Assembly: GCA_934636245.1 (NCBI GenBank)
Contig: CAKUAI010000004.1
Coordinates: 124,001-188,000 of the forward strand
DNA length: 64,000 nt
Source of the DNA: an uncultured Coriobacteriales bacterium
Lineage (GTDB): Bacteria > Actinomycetota > Coriobacteriia > Coriobacteriales > UMGS124
Reading direction: 5' to 3'
Made by a program: the position numbers and the translations under genes. The notes under the pieces were generated by a model. It worked only from the letters and a program-made list of their open reading frames with translations, was not told the origin of the DNA and searched no databases. Numbering within the stretch: position 1 is the first letter of the stretch; each line of letters starts with the position of its first letter. This document shows positions 17,652-25,309 of this stretch, piece by piece.

Positions 17652-18263
17652 TTACTTCTCCTGAGCCAGTGCGAAGGCCTTCAGGTTGGCCTCGAGGGTC
17701 TTGGGGGGAACGCGGTTTTCGATGGCCTTGTGCCAGGCCTCTTCCTCGATGGGCAGGTACGAGGCTGCGCAGCCCAGAAGCGCCACGTTGGAGCACTTGC
17801 GGTTGCCGGCTTCCTCAGCGAGCTCCTCGGCGTCAAAGAGCGTCACGTCGTCGGCACCGTAGGCCTTAAGCGTGTCGTCGATGTTTTCAGGCATCGTGGC
17901 CAGGCCGCTTAGCACGGGCATGGGGACGATCTGGGTGTCGTTGACGATGACGTGGCCGCCCGGCTTGAGGAACTCGAGGTTGCGCAGGGCCTCCATCGTC
18001 TCAAACGAGATGAGCAGGTCGGCGCAGTCCGAGTCGCACACCATTGTGGATACGTTCTCACCGAAGCGCACCGTCGTGGAGACGGAGCCACCGCGCTGGG
18101 CCATGCCGTGAATCTCGGAGACCTTCACGTCGTAGCCGGAGAACATGGCGGCACCGGCAAGCAGATGAGCTGCGGTGATGGCACCCTGGCCACCCACGCC
18201 GCACAGCACGACCGTGATGGGTTTCGTGGGAAAATCGGGATAGAGCGATGCGTTGTTCGTCAT
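17652..18263 (-). CDS. iorB: Indolepyruvate:ferredoxin oxidoreductase, beta subunit
   Basis: Gamma-type 2-oxoacid oxidoreductase subunit of 203 aa. It begins with VVLCGVGGQGAITAAHLLAGA and contains SEIHGMAQRGGSV, the signatures of the IorB/POR-gamma family that contacts CoA and TPP. It is encoded 6 bases after iorA. Together they oxidise arylpyruvates from aromatic amino acids to aryl-acetyl-CoA with reduction of ferredoxin, a typical anaerobic route. The last gene of its unit, followed by a strong terminator. Confidence 0.95.
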   Translation of the reverse strand: MTNNASLYPDFPTKPITVVLCGVGGQGAITAAHLLAGAAMFSGYDVKVSEIHGMAQRGGSVSTTVRFGENVSTMVCDSDCADLLISFETMEALRNLEFLKPGGHVIVNDTQIVPMPVLSGLATMPENIDDTLKAYGADDVTLFDAEELAEEAGNRKCSNVALLGCAASYLPIEEEAWHKAIENRVPPKTLEANLKAFALAQEK

Positions 18264-18269
18264 AAGGTC

Positions 18270-20051
18270 CTACTCCTCGGTCGAGATTGCACCGAAGGCG
18301 CAATATTGTTCGCACTGCGAGCAGCCGTTGCACTGCTTTGCGTCAATCACGGCGCGACCGGCGGCATCGCGGCTAATGGCAGGGCAACCGATGCGCACGC
18401 AGGCGCCGCAGCCTCTGCAGGCGTCCTCGTTCACCACACGCTTGGTGCCGCGGACCTTGTACTCCACGACGCAGGGCGACCGGCAGATGACGACAGAGAG
18501 CATGTCGGTGTGGGAGGTGGCAAGCTTGAGAGCGGCGCGGACTTCCTTCACGTCGAGGGCGTTGGCCTGGATGACCTCGTCGACGCCGCATGCCTTAAGG
18601 ACGCTCGGCAGGTCGAGCTCGCGCGAAGGCCTCCCCTGCAGTGTGATGCCGCTCACGGGGTTGCCCTGGCCGCCCGTCATGGCGGTAGTGCGGTTGTCGA
18701 GGATCACGACGTTGCCGCAGCCGGCGTTGTACACGGCCGAGATGACGCCTGACAGGCCCGAGTGGGCAAACGTGGAGTCACCGATGACCGAGAAGACGGG
18801 GCGTGCTCCCCCGGCAACCTGCTCGCAGCCACGCTCCTTCTCCAGGGCGCGGGCGACTTCGAAGCCGTGGCCCATGGACACTGAGGCGCCCATGTCGATG
18901 GCCGACTCGAGCGTGGCGAGCGGCGGCAAAGCGCCGAGCGTGTAGCAGCCGATGTCGCCCAAAACGATGGCGCGCATGCGCTTGAGCTCGAAGAACGGCA
19001 CACGGTGAGGGCAGCCGGCGCACAGTGCCGGAGGACGGCCGGGCAGGTTTGCCTCGCAGGCGAGCTCGCAGGCCTTCTCGTTGCGGGCAACCTCAAGGCC
19101 CAGGGCGCGGCGGATGATGGCGGGCGAGAGCTCGAAGGCGCACGGCAGCGGACTTGCCCACTCGGCAGGCACGTGACCCATGGCGCGGATGGCCTTCTCG
19201 TAGTAGTCGCAGGCCTCCTCAACCACGTATACCTTGTCCACCGCGCCAAAGAACTCGGCGATCTTGCGTGCGGGCAGCGGGTAGGAGATGCCGAGCTTGA
19301 GGGTCGACGCCTCGGGCACGGCCTCACGAACGTGCTGGTAGGCAGCACCGGAGCAGATGAAACCAATGGTGGTGTCGCGCAGCTCGATCTTGTTGAGCGG
19401 GCTCGTCTCGGCGTACTCGGTGAGCTTTGCCACGCGCTCGTCGGCGACCAGGCGCTTGGGACGGGCATTGGCCGGCATCATGACCCAGTCCTTGATGCTC
19501 GTCTCAAAGGCGATGGGCTCGCAAGTCTGGCGCTCCCCCACCTCGACGGGTGTGCGCGTGTGCGAGATGCGTACGGTGGAGCGCACCATGCAAATGGTGG
19601 AGAACTCCTCGGAGAGCCTGAAGGCCTCCTTGGTCATCTCGAGAGCCTCGGCAGAGTCGGCAGGCTCGAACATGGGAACGCGGGCAAATGCGGCGTAGTT
19701 GCGGCTGTCCTGCTCGTTCTGCGAAGAGAACATGCCGGGGTCGTCAGCTGCGAGCAGCACCAGGCCGCCGCGCACGCCCGAGTAGGCAAGCGACATGAGC
19801 GGGTCGGCAGCAACGTTGACGCCGACGTGCTTCATCGTCACGAGCGCGCGGTGCCCTGCCATGGAGAAGCCCAGGGCGTTCTCAAGGGCGACCTTTTCGT
19901 TGATGGCCCACTCCGCATAGACGTCGTCGAGCTTGGCGAACGTCTCGAGCGTCTCGGTCGAAGGGGTGCCCGGATAGCCGAAACCGGCGTCACAGCCGGC
20001 TTCCCATGCTCCCCTGGCTATAGCCTCATTGCCGCTGAGCAGCTGTTTCAT
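18270..20051 (-). CDS. iorA: Indolepyruvate:ferredoxin oxidoreductase, alpha subunit
   Basis: 593 aa oxygen-sensitive TPP enzyme. The order is an N-terminal pyrimidine-binding domain starting near LLSGNEAIARGAWEAG, a central domain, a TPP-binding domain with GDSTFAHSG ... LDNRTTAMTGGQ near residues 415-450, and a C-terminal ferredoxin domain with two CxxCxxC...C sets (CRGCGACVRIGC and CNGCSQCEQYC). Partner iorB is immediately downstream. The NlpC/P60 gene upstream ends 31 bases before its start; whether they are co-transcribed is unclear, and a functional link is not evident. Confidence 0.96.
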   Translation of the reverse strand: MKQLLSGNEAIARGAWEAGCDAGFGYPGTPSTETLETFAKLDDVYAEWAINEKVALENALGFSMAGHRALVTMKHVGVNVAADPLMSLAYSGVRGGLVLLAADDPGMFSSQNEQDSRNYAAFARVPMFEPADSAEALEMTKEAFRLSEEFSTICMVRSTVRISHTRTPVEVGERQTCEPIAFETSIKDWVMMPANARPKRLVADERVAKLTEYAETSPLNKIELRDTTIGFICSGAAYQHVREAVPEASTLKLGISYPLPARKIAEFFGAVDKVYVVEEACDYYEKAIRAMGHVPAEWASPLPCAFELSPAIIRRALGLEVARNEKACELACEANLPGRPPALCAGCPHRVPFFELKRMRAIVLGDIGCYTLGALPPLATLESAIDMGASVSMGHGFEVARALEKERGCEQVAGGARPVFSVIGDSTFAHSGLSGVISAVYNAGCGNVVILDNRTTAMTGGQGNPVSGITLQGRPSRELDLPSVLKACGVDEVIQANALDVKEVRAALKLATSHTDMLSVVICRSPCVVEYKVRGTKRVVNEDACRGCGACVRIGCPAISRDAAGRAVIDAKQCNGCSQCEQYCAFGAISTEE

Positions 20052-20082
20052 CGTGTCCTCTCAATCCCTGGGTCTTTGGAAC

Positions 20083-21282
20083 TTATATCGGCGAGCCTCC
20101 GCCGATGAAGTCGGTGATGGTGTCGAATCGGATGAAAAGGCCTGGTGAGGGTGCATCAATCATCTGGCCGTTGCCGATGTAGATGCCCACGTGACCGTCG
20201 TTGGGGAATACCAAGTCGCCCGGTTCGAGCTCGTCGATCGAGGTCTTCCAGTCGCCGGCCGCCTGGATGTCGTCGATCTGGTCCCAGGTGGTGCGGCCGA
20301 TGGAGTATCCCTCAAGGGCATAGCAGTGCTGTGCGAAGCCTGAGCAGTCGTATCCGAGATATGTGGCATAGTTCGAGTCGTCGCCGCCCCACACGTAGGG
20401 CATACCCAGGCACGCGTAGGCGTTTTCCGTGACGGAACCCTGGGAGATGCCCACGTTGTACACGCCTACGGCCTCGCCCGCGTCTGCGGCGCCCGCGGCA
20501 AGGGCGCGTGCCGATGCCGCCGCCGTGAGCTGTTCCTGCTGTGCGGAGAAAAGCTGCTGCACCTGCGTGGAGAGTTGAGCCACGTAGTCGTCGGATTCTT
20601 GCTTCTGTTGAGCGAGCTGAGCCTCTTGCTCCTGCAACTGGTTGAGCAGGTTGGTCTCGGTGGCCTGTTGCTCGGTGAGCTCTTGCTGGAGTTCCTCGAG
20701 CCTGACCTTGAGGTCCTTGATCTCGTTGATCGTCTCGACCTGGGAGTTCTGTACGGCGCTTGCGTAGTACGTGCGCGTCACGAAGTCGTTGAAGTCCGAC
20801 GAGGCCAAAATGACGTCGAGGAAGCTCAGGACGCCCGACTTATAGGTGATCTGCAGGTACGCGGCCAATGCGGCCTGGGCGGTCGCCAGGTCGCTTGTGG
20901 TCTGTGCAATGTCGGCCTTGGTCTGGTCGATTTGAGAGCCGATGCGCTTGAGGTCGGTCTGCGTGGAGTGGATGAGACCTTGTGTCTGCTCGAGCTGCGC
21001 ACCGATCTCCTGCAACTTTGCCTGAGCTTCATCAAACTGCTGCTGAGCGGCGATGAGCTCGTTGGTGGAAGTCGGCGTGGCGGTCGCAGCCTGGGCTTCT
21101 TGTGCCGATGTGTCCTGCTCGCCGGTGCCTTCGACAGTGTCTTCGACCGAGTCGGTCTGCTGGGCACCGGCATCGTCTGCGGGTTCGTCGACCGTGTCGG
21201 CCAGGGCAACAGGGACGCTGAGCGCAAGCGTGAGCGCGCCGAGCGCAATGAGCTTTCGTGCATGCATGCCGTTGGTTTCCAT
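20083..21282 (-). CDS. Secreted NlpC/P60 peptidoglycan hydrolase (paralogue 1)
   Basis: 399 aa. It has a Sec-type signal peptide (residues 1-28, ending PVALA), an acidic linker, a long coiled coil at about 60-250 and a C-terminal NlpC/P60 cysteine-peptidase domain. Catalytic residues are C313 in DCSGF and H364 in GHVGIYIG; the third polar position is D376 in MIDAP. It probably cleaves stem peptides during growth or division, like the RipA/PcsB class. Start supported by GGGGAGGT. It is the last of three tandem paralogues and precedes iorA. Confidence 0.92.
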   Translation of the reverse strand: METNGMHARKLIALGALTLALSVPVALADTVDEPADDAGAQQTDSVEDTVEGTGEQDTSAQEAQAATATPTSTNELIAAQQQFDEAQAKLQEIGAQLEQTQGLIHSTQTDLKRIGSQIDQTKADIAQTTSDLATAQAALAAYLQITYKSGVLSFLDVILASSDFNDFVTRTYYASAVQNSQVETINEIKDLKVRLEELQQELTEQQATETNLLNQLQEQEAQLAQQKQESDDYVAQLSTQVQQLFSAQQEQLTAAASARALAAGAADAGEAVGVYNVGISQGSVTENAYACLGMPYVWGGDDSNYATYLGYDCSGFAQHCYALEGYSIGRTTWDQIDDIQAAGDWKTSIDELEPGDLVFPNDGHVGIYIGNGQMIDAPSPGLFIRFDTITDFIGGGSPI

Positions 21283-21337
21283 ATCGACCTCCCCTGCTGC
21301 GCTTGCCTGTTACATCAACCTGACTATGGTACGCCTC

Positions 21338-22648
21338 TTAGACCGGGCAACCGCCGAAACAATCGCTGAACCAGCATGAACGGTACTGAACGACCTGGCC
21401 TTCGTACGGCGCGTCGATGAGGCAGCCGCCGCCTTGGTAGATTCCCACGTGACCGGAGTGCGGGAAGATGAGGTCGCCGGCCTCGAGCTGGCTCATGGAG
21501 TAGACCATCTGACCGCAGGCAGAGATGTCGGCTGCCTGGGAGTAGGTGTCGCGGCCGATGGAATAGCCAGCCTGGGCGTAGCAGTACTGCGTGAGACCCG
21601 AGCAGTCAAAGCCGGAAGGATCGGTGCCGCCCCACACGTAGGGCACGCCGCAGTAGTTCCAGGCGATGCTGGCAACCGAGTAGATGTGGTTGCCCGAGCC
21701 GCCGGAAGAACCGCCGCCGTTGCCAGAGTCACCACTCGAGGAGCCGCCACCGTTGCCGGAGTCGCCGCCGGAAGAACCGCCGCCGTTGCCAGAGTCGCCG
21801 CCCGAGGAGCCGCCACTGTTGTCGGGTGTGCTAGAGCCGTTGTCTGTGGAGCCGCCGTTTCCACCGTTGTCAGGCGTGGTGCCGCCGTTTCCACCGTTGT
21901 CAGGCGTGGTGCCGCCGTTGGAACCCGCGGCCTCTTGGGCGGCGCGCTCGGCCGCAGCGCGCTGCTCGGCTATGGTCTCCTGCTGGGCCTGGGCGATGAG
22001 CGCGGTGACTTCCGAGCTCAAGCTGGCCGTGTAACTGCTGTAATAGCTCTCGGTGCTGGCAAGCTGGTCAGTATAGTCCTGCTGGTCGGCAAGCAGCTGC
22101 TCCTGTGTGGTGCGCTGCTGCTGAAGCTCAGCTTCTTCTGCCTCGAGTTCGGCCTTGAGCGTCTTGACGTTGTTGATGGCCTCGGTGTCGGCATCGTTGA
22201 CCTTGTTGGCGTAATACAGACGGCTTACAAAGTCCTCGAAGTCGGCCGAATCGAGAAGGACCTCGAGAAGGTTGGAGGTGCCAGCCCTGTAGCTGGCGCC
22301 AAGGCGCTCGGCGAGGACGTCCTGGGCCTCGAGCAGCTCGGCCTGCTTCTGGGCGATGGTCACCTCAAGCTCGGCGATCTGGTCGTTGGTCTGCTGCAGG
22401 TTGGCCTGGCACTCTGCCAGGTTGTACTGGGCGATCTCAAGCTGCTCGGTAATGCTCTGCAGCTCGGCCATGGCGGCCTCGTACTCCGCCTGGGCGCCCG
22501 AAAGCGCGGCGAGGGTCGCGTCGGTTGCAGCTTGGGCGGCGCGAGGGGCAAGGGCCCCGCCCGTGAGACACGCGGCACCTGCCATGACGGCAACCTTGCC
22601 GAAGTCGCGCCTTGTGAGCTGTTGTGCTTCCATATCGTTCATGACCAT
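21338..22648 (-). CDS. Secreted NlpC/P60 peptidoglycan hydrolase (paralogue 2, Tat-like signal, repeat linker)
   Basis: 436 aa. The N-terminus has a twin-arginine-like motif TRRDFGK followed by a hydrophobic stretch and a likely cleavage after AAQA. A coiled coil spans about 40-225. A glycine/serine/asparagine-rich repeat linker follows (NGGTTPD units, then SSGGDSGNGG units), and the NlpC/P60 domain ends the protein with C349 (DCSGL), H400 (GHVGIY) and D412. The linker is encoded by tandem DNA repeats and probably varies in length between strains. Export by Tat rather than Sec is an inference from the motif. Confidence 0.92.
   Translation of the reverse strand: MVMNDMEAQQLTRRDFGKVAVMAGAACLTGGALAPRAAQAATDATLAALSGAQAEYEAAMAELQSITEQLEIAQYNLAECQANLQQTNDQIAELEVTIAQKQAELLEAQDVLAERLGASYRAGTSNLLEVLLDSADFEDFVSRLYYANKVNDADTEAINNVKTLKAELEAEEAELQQQRTTQEQLLADQQDYTDQLASTESYYSSYTASLSSEVTALIAQAQQETIAEQRAAAERAAQEAAGSNGGTTPDNGGNGGTTPDNGGNGGSTDNGSSTPDNSGGSSGGDSGNGGGSSGGDSGNGGGSSSGDSGNGGGSSGGSGNHIYSVASIAWNYCGVPYVWGGTDPSGFDCSGLTQYCYAQAGYSIGRDTYSQAADISACGQMVYSMSQLEAGDLIFPHSGHVGIYQGGGCLIDAPYEGQVVQYRSCWFSDCFGGCPV
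21701..21816. repeat. 33-bp coding tandem repeats in NlpC/P60 paralogue 2
   Basis: About three 33-bp units encode GGSSGGDSGNG repeats. A 30-base segment at 21701-21730 recurs exactly at 21767-21796, a distance of two units. Confidence 0.85.
21851..21910. repeat. Two exact 30-bp coding tandem repeats
   Basis: Bases 21851-21880 and 21881-21910 are identical, and a third partial copy follows. They encode NGGTTPDNGG units of the linker in NlpC/P60 paralogue 2. Confidence 0.92.
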
Positions 22649-22696
22649 GTCACTTCCTTGTTGGTCTTAGTTCGTTGAATTGTCCACCTGAGGGGT

Positions 22697-23896
22697 TTAA
22701 AGCGGGCTGCCGCCACCGCAGAAGCCGTCGCAGAAGTACAGGGTCCTGACCTGCACGCCTCCCGAGGGGATGGAGTCGATGATATAACCGTCGCCGATGT
22801 AGAGACCCACGTGATAGATGGAGCCGCCGCGGGCATAGAAGACGAGGTCGCCTGCGACGAGGCCGTCGGCACCCACGAGGTTGCCCTTGCCTGCGACGAT
22901 GCTGTACTGCACGCCCGACTGGTGGTAGAGCGAGTACCCGCAAGCTCCGTATGCGGCGCTCGTAAGGCCCGAGCAGTCAAGCGTGCCATAGGGCGTGCCG
23001 ATGAGGCTGTAGGCGGCGCTCACCACGCTGGAGTCGTGAATGCCGGTGCCGCCAGAGCCCGACCCGCCCGCGTCCGACCCGCCAGAGCCTGAGTCGCTCG
23101 AACCCGAGTCACCGGAATCCGAACTGGAACCCGAGTCGCCCGAGCTTGACCCACCCTGTGCAGCTTGCTCCTGGCGCTGGCGCTCGGCCTCCTGCTCGGC
23201 TGCGATACGCGCGGCCTCGGCGGCTGCGGCAATCTCGGCGTCGCGCTGGGCGATGAGCGCTTGGACCTCGGAGTCGAGCGATGCGGCGTAGTCCTGCGCG
23301 GCGGCAAGGCGCACCGAGAGCTCGTCGAGTGCGGCTTCCTGCTGGGCTCGAAGGTCCTCGAGCTGGGCCTGATGCTCGTAGAGCGCCTGCTGGTCGGCCT
23401 CGAGGGACGCCTTGATGTCCTTGACCGCCTGGATGGCCTCGGCATCGGCGTCGGAAGTCTTGTTGGCGTAGTACAGGCGGCTCACAAAGTCGTCGAAGTC
23501 GGTCGCCTGCAGGAGCACGTCGATGAGTGCGACGTTGCCTGCGCGGTAGCTTGCTGCCACGCGGTCGTACAGGATGTCCTGCGCCTGCGACAGCTCGGCC
23601 TGTTTGGCCTCGATATCGGCCTGGAGCTGGTCGATCTGGGCCTGGGTATCGTTGATTTGGTCAAGAATGTAGTTGTACTGCGCCTCGGCGTCGAAGTACT
23701 GGTCGTTGAGATAGTCAATCTGCGCAAGGGCGTTTTCATAGCGCGTCTGCGCATCAGAAAGTGCCGCCTCGGTCTCGGCAGAGGCGGAGTAATCGGCGTA
23801 TGCCGGGGTATCCAGCAGGGCACCGGTGCCGAGGATGGCCAACATCGAGAAAGCCGATGTGGCAAAGGTTCGTCTTGTGATGCCGTTCAGACTCAT
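22697..23896 (-). CDS. Secreted NlpC/P60 peptidoglycan hydrolase (paralogue 3)
   Basis: 399 aa from the ATG at 23896; a TTG at 23905 is too close to the ribosome-binding site to be preferred. It has a TRRTF twin-arginine-like motif and hydrophobic signal, a coiled coil at about 35-235, a short serine/glycine/aspartate-rich linker and an NlpC/P60 domain with C308 (DCSGL), H362 (YHVGLYIG) and D374 (IIDS). It is first in transcription order of the three paralogues, with 48 and 55 bases between them. The ribosome-binding site lies inside a small hairpin. Confidence 0.91.
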   Translation of the reverse strand: MSLNGITRRTFATSAFSMLAILGTGALLDTPAYADYSASAETEAALSDAQTRYENALAQIDYLNDQYFDAEAQYNYILDQINDTQAQIDQLQADIEAKQAELSQAQDILYDRVAASYRAGNVALIDVLLQATDFDDFVSRLYYANKTSDADAEAIQAVKDIKASLEADQQALYEHQAQLEDLRAQQEAALDELSVRLAAAQDYAASLDSEVQALIAQRDAEIAAAAEAARIAAEQEAERQRQEQAAQGGSSSGDSGSSSDSGDSGSSDSGSGGSDAGGSGSGGTGIHDSSVVSAAYSLIGTPYGTLDCSGLTSAAYGACGYSLYHQSGVQYSIVAGKGNLVGADGLVAGDLVFYARGGSIYHVGLYIGDGYIIDSIPSGGVQVRTLYFCDGFCGGGSPL

Positions 23897-23907
23897 GGAG
23901 CACAAAT

Positions 23908-23926
23908 CCCTTCAATCGCTGAAGGG
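23908..23926 (-). promoter_or_regulatory. Leader hairpin overlapping the ribosome-binding site of NlpC/P60 paralogue 3
   Basis: A perfect 7-bp stem (CCCTTCA / TGAAGGG, 5-base loop) lies 11 bases before the ATG. Its 3' arm is the GAAGGG ribosome-binding site, so folding would limit initiation. A TAAAAT -10-like element sits just upstream at 23929-23934. Confidence 0.45.
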
Positions 23927-24074
23927 TTATTTTACCAAGTGCAGGCGGCACATCGACAAGGGTTGGCAATGTAGGCATAAACCCCAAGAATACTTAAAAG
24001 TGTTCAGCTTTTGAGTTTGCCTGTTTGGCCAGGGGGATTTTGCGGTTTATCTGCATACGGCTGCCGATGCCGAA

Positions 24075-24100
24075 AAAAGGGGCGGATGACCGCCCCTTTT
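24075..24100 (-). terminator. Terminator downstream of the merR-type gene
   Basis: An 11-bp stem (24075-24085 / 24090-24100, AAAAGGGGCGG) with a 4-base loop is followed on the minus strand by a run of six T. Confidence 0.9.
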
Positions 24101-24137
24101 ACCTGGTTGCTTTAAGTTTATGTGCCCGATACGCGCG

Positions 24138-24833
24138 TTACAGCTCGGCCATGCGCTGTACAAGCGTGGAGTAGATGGCGTTGTTAAGCTCGATGAGATG
24201 TGCGAGGGTCTTGTCGGGCTGAGCGTCGGCATCCTTGCGAGCGGTGATGGCCAGACCCTGCTTGTAGAACGTCACGTCACGGTTGGCACGCTGAATGTGG
24301 CTCTTGAGGGTACGCGTGTCAAAGCCGCAACCGCCCAGCTCAAAGGCGGCCTTCACGAGTCCGAGGTCGCGGCCAGATACAGAAGGACGGCCCATGGTGT
24401 CGGCCTTGGTGTCGAGGAAACCGGCTTCAATGAGTTCGCCCACGAACGCAGCGGGAACCTTGGCTTGTGTCGCCATCTCGTCGATGGGGTGATATGCCTG
24501 GGCAAACGCGTCGTCTTTGGACTCGGCGGGCTCCTCTGCAGCCTCTTCCGCATCAGCGCCGCCGTCAAGGATGCTCAGGTATGCATCGGGAGACGCGTCG
24601 AGCTTTTCCTTGATGACAGCCAAGGGATAGAACTGCGTCTTCTGCATCTGGAGGATGGCCTCGAGGCGCGCAATGTCGTGGTCCGAGTACATGCGGTAGC
24701 CGCTCTTGGTGCGCTGCGGCGTAACAAGGCCCTCGCTCTCCAGGAAACGCACCTTCGACACTGTGATGTCGGGATGGTTGATCTGGAGCTGTTTGACGAC
24801 CTTGCCGATAGTGTACTTGGGTTCATCCGTCAT
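24138..24833 (-). CDS. MerR-family regulator, FtsR/Rv1828-like
   Basis: 231 aa. The N-terminal winged helix-turn-helix (residues about 7-75: YTIGKVVKQL, then SKVRFLESEGLV and SGYRMYSDHD) is MerR-like. The C-terminal half lacks the metal-binding cysteines of classical MerR sensors and ends in a helical region. It lies 34 bases downstream of the FHA gene, the same pair as garA-Rv1828 in Mycobacterium and odhI-ftsR in Corynebacterium, where FtsR activates ftsZ. Orthology is inferred from this synteny and the domain layout; the target here is unknown. Confidence 0.82.
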   Translation of the reverse strand: MTDEPKYTIGKVVKQLQINHPDITVSKVRFLESEGLVTPQRTKSGYRMYSDHDIARLEAILQMQKTQFYPLAVIKEKLDASPDAYLSILDGGADAEEAAEEPAESKDDAFAQAYHPIDEMATQAKVPAAFVGELIEAGFLDTKADTMGRPSVSGRDLGLVKAAFELGGCGFDTRTLKSHIQRANRDVTFYKQGLAITARKDADAQPDKTLAHLIELNNAIYSTLVQRMAEL

Positions 24834-24867
24834 CGCGTGTGCTCTCCCACTGGGACTCGAAGGCTGC

Positions 24868-25266
24868 TTAGTGCATGTTGAAGATCATCTTAAAGGTGCC
24901 GATCTGAATCGTCGAGCCGTTGAAGAGCTCGCTCGAAGAAACGATGGCGGCGTCGACCCAAGTGCCGTTGAGCGAGCCAAGGTCCTCGATGATGGCACGG
25001 CCGCCCTGAATGCTCAGGTGGGCATGGCGACGCGACACGGTGCGGTCGTTGAGGAAGACCTCGCAGTTCGGGTCGCGGCCGATGGTGACCTCGGGGATGT
25101 CGAGGATGAAGCGCTCACCGGTGGAAGGGCCGCGCACGATGGTGAGTTCGGCCAGACCGGAATCCTGGGAGCTCATGTCAATGTTGGGAAGGGTGATGTC
25201 GGGCATGAGGTTGAACGACTGGGTCTGGCCCATGGTGCCCGTCAGGTTGTTCATGTTCTCGTTCAT
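24868..25266 (-). CDS. FHA-domain protein, GarA/OdhI-like
   Basis: 132 aa. The FHA domain covers about residues 40-130 and keeps the phosphothreonine-binding signature: GRD (63-65), SRRH (78-81) and SLNGT (98-102). The N-terminal 40 residues are threonine-rich (TGTMGQTQS). GarA and OdhI carry an ETTS phosphorylation site there; that exact motif is absent, but T9, T11 and T15 could be kinase targets. GarA/OdhI inhibit 2-oxoglutarate dehydrogenase and regulate glutamate metabolism. The ATG at 25266 follows GAGGGG; a longer in-frame extension to 25392 overlaps the neighbouring gene and is not supported. Confidence 0.85.
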   Translation of the reverse strand: MNENMNNLTGTMGQTQSFNLMPDITLPNIDMSSQDSGLAELTIVRGPSTGERFILDIPEVTIGRDPNCEVFLNDRTVSRRHAHLSIQGGRAIIEDLGSLNGTWVDAAIVSSSELFNGSTIQIGTFKMIFNMH

Positions 25267-25309
25267 AGTAACCCCTCGTGTGTCGTGGGTTCGTTGTATG
25301 ACTAACAGT

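Noticed and set aside
21701..21910. Regular short repeats that could suggest a CRISPR array
   Set aside because: The units are contiguous without unique spacers and keep the NlpC/P60 reading frame, encoding a glycine/serine linker.
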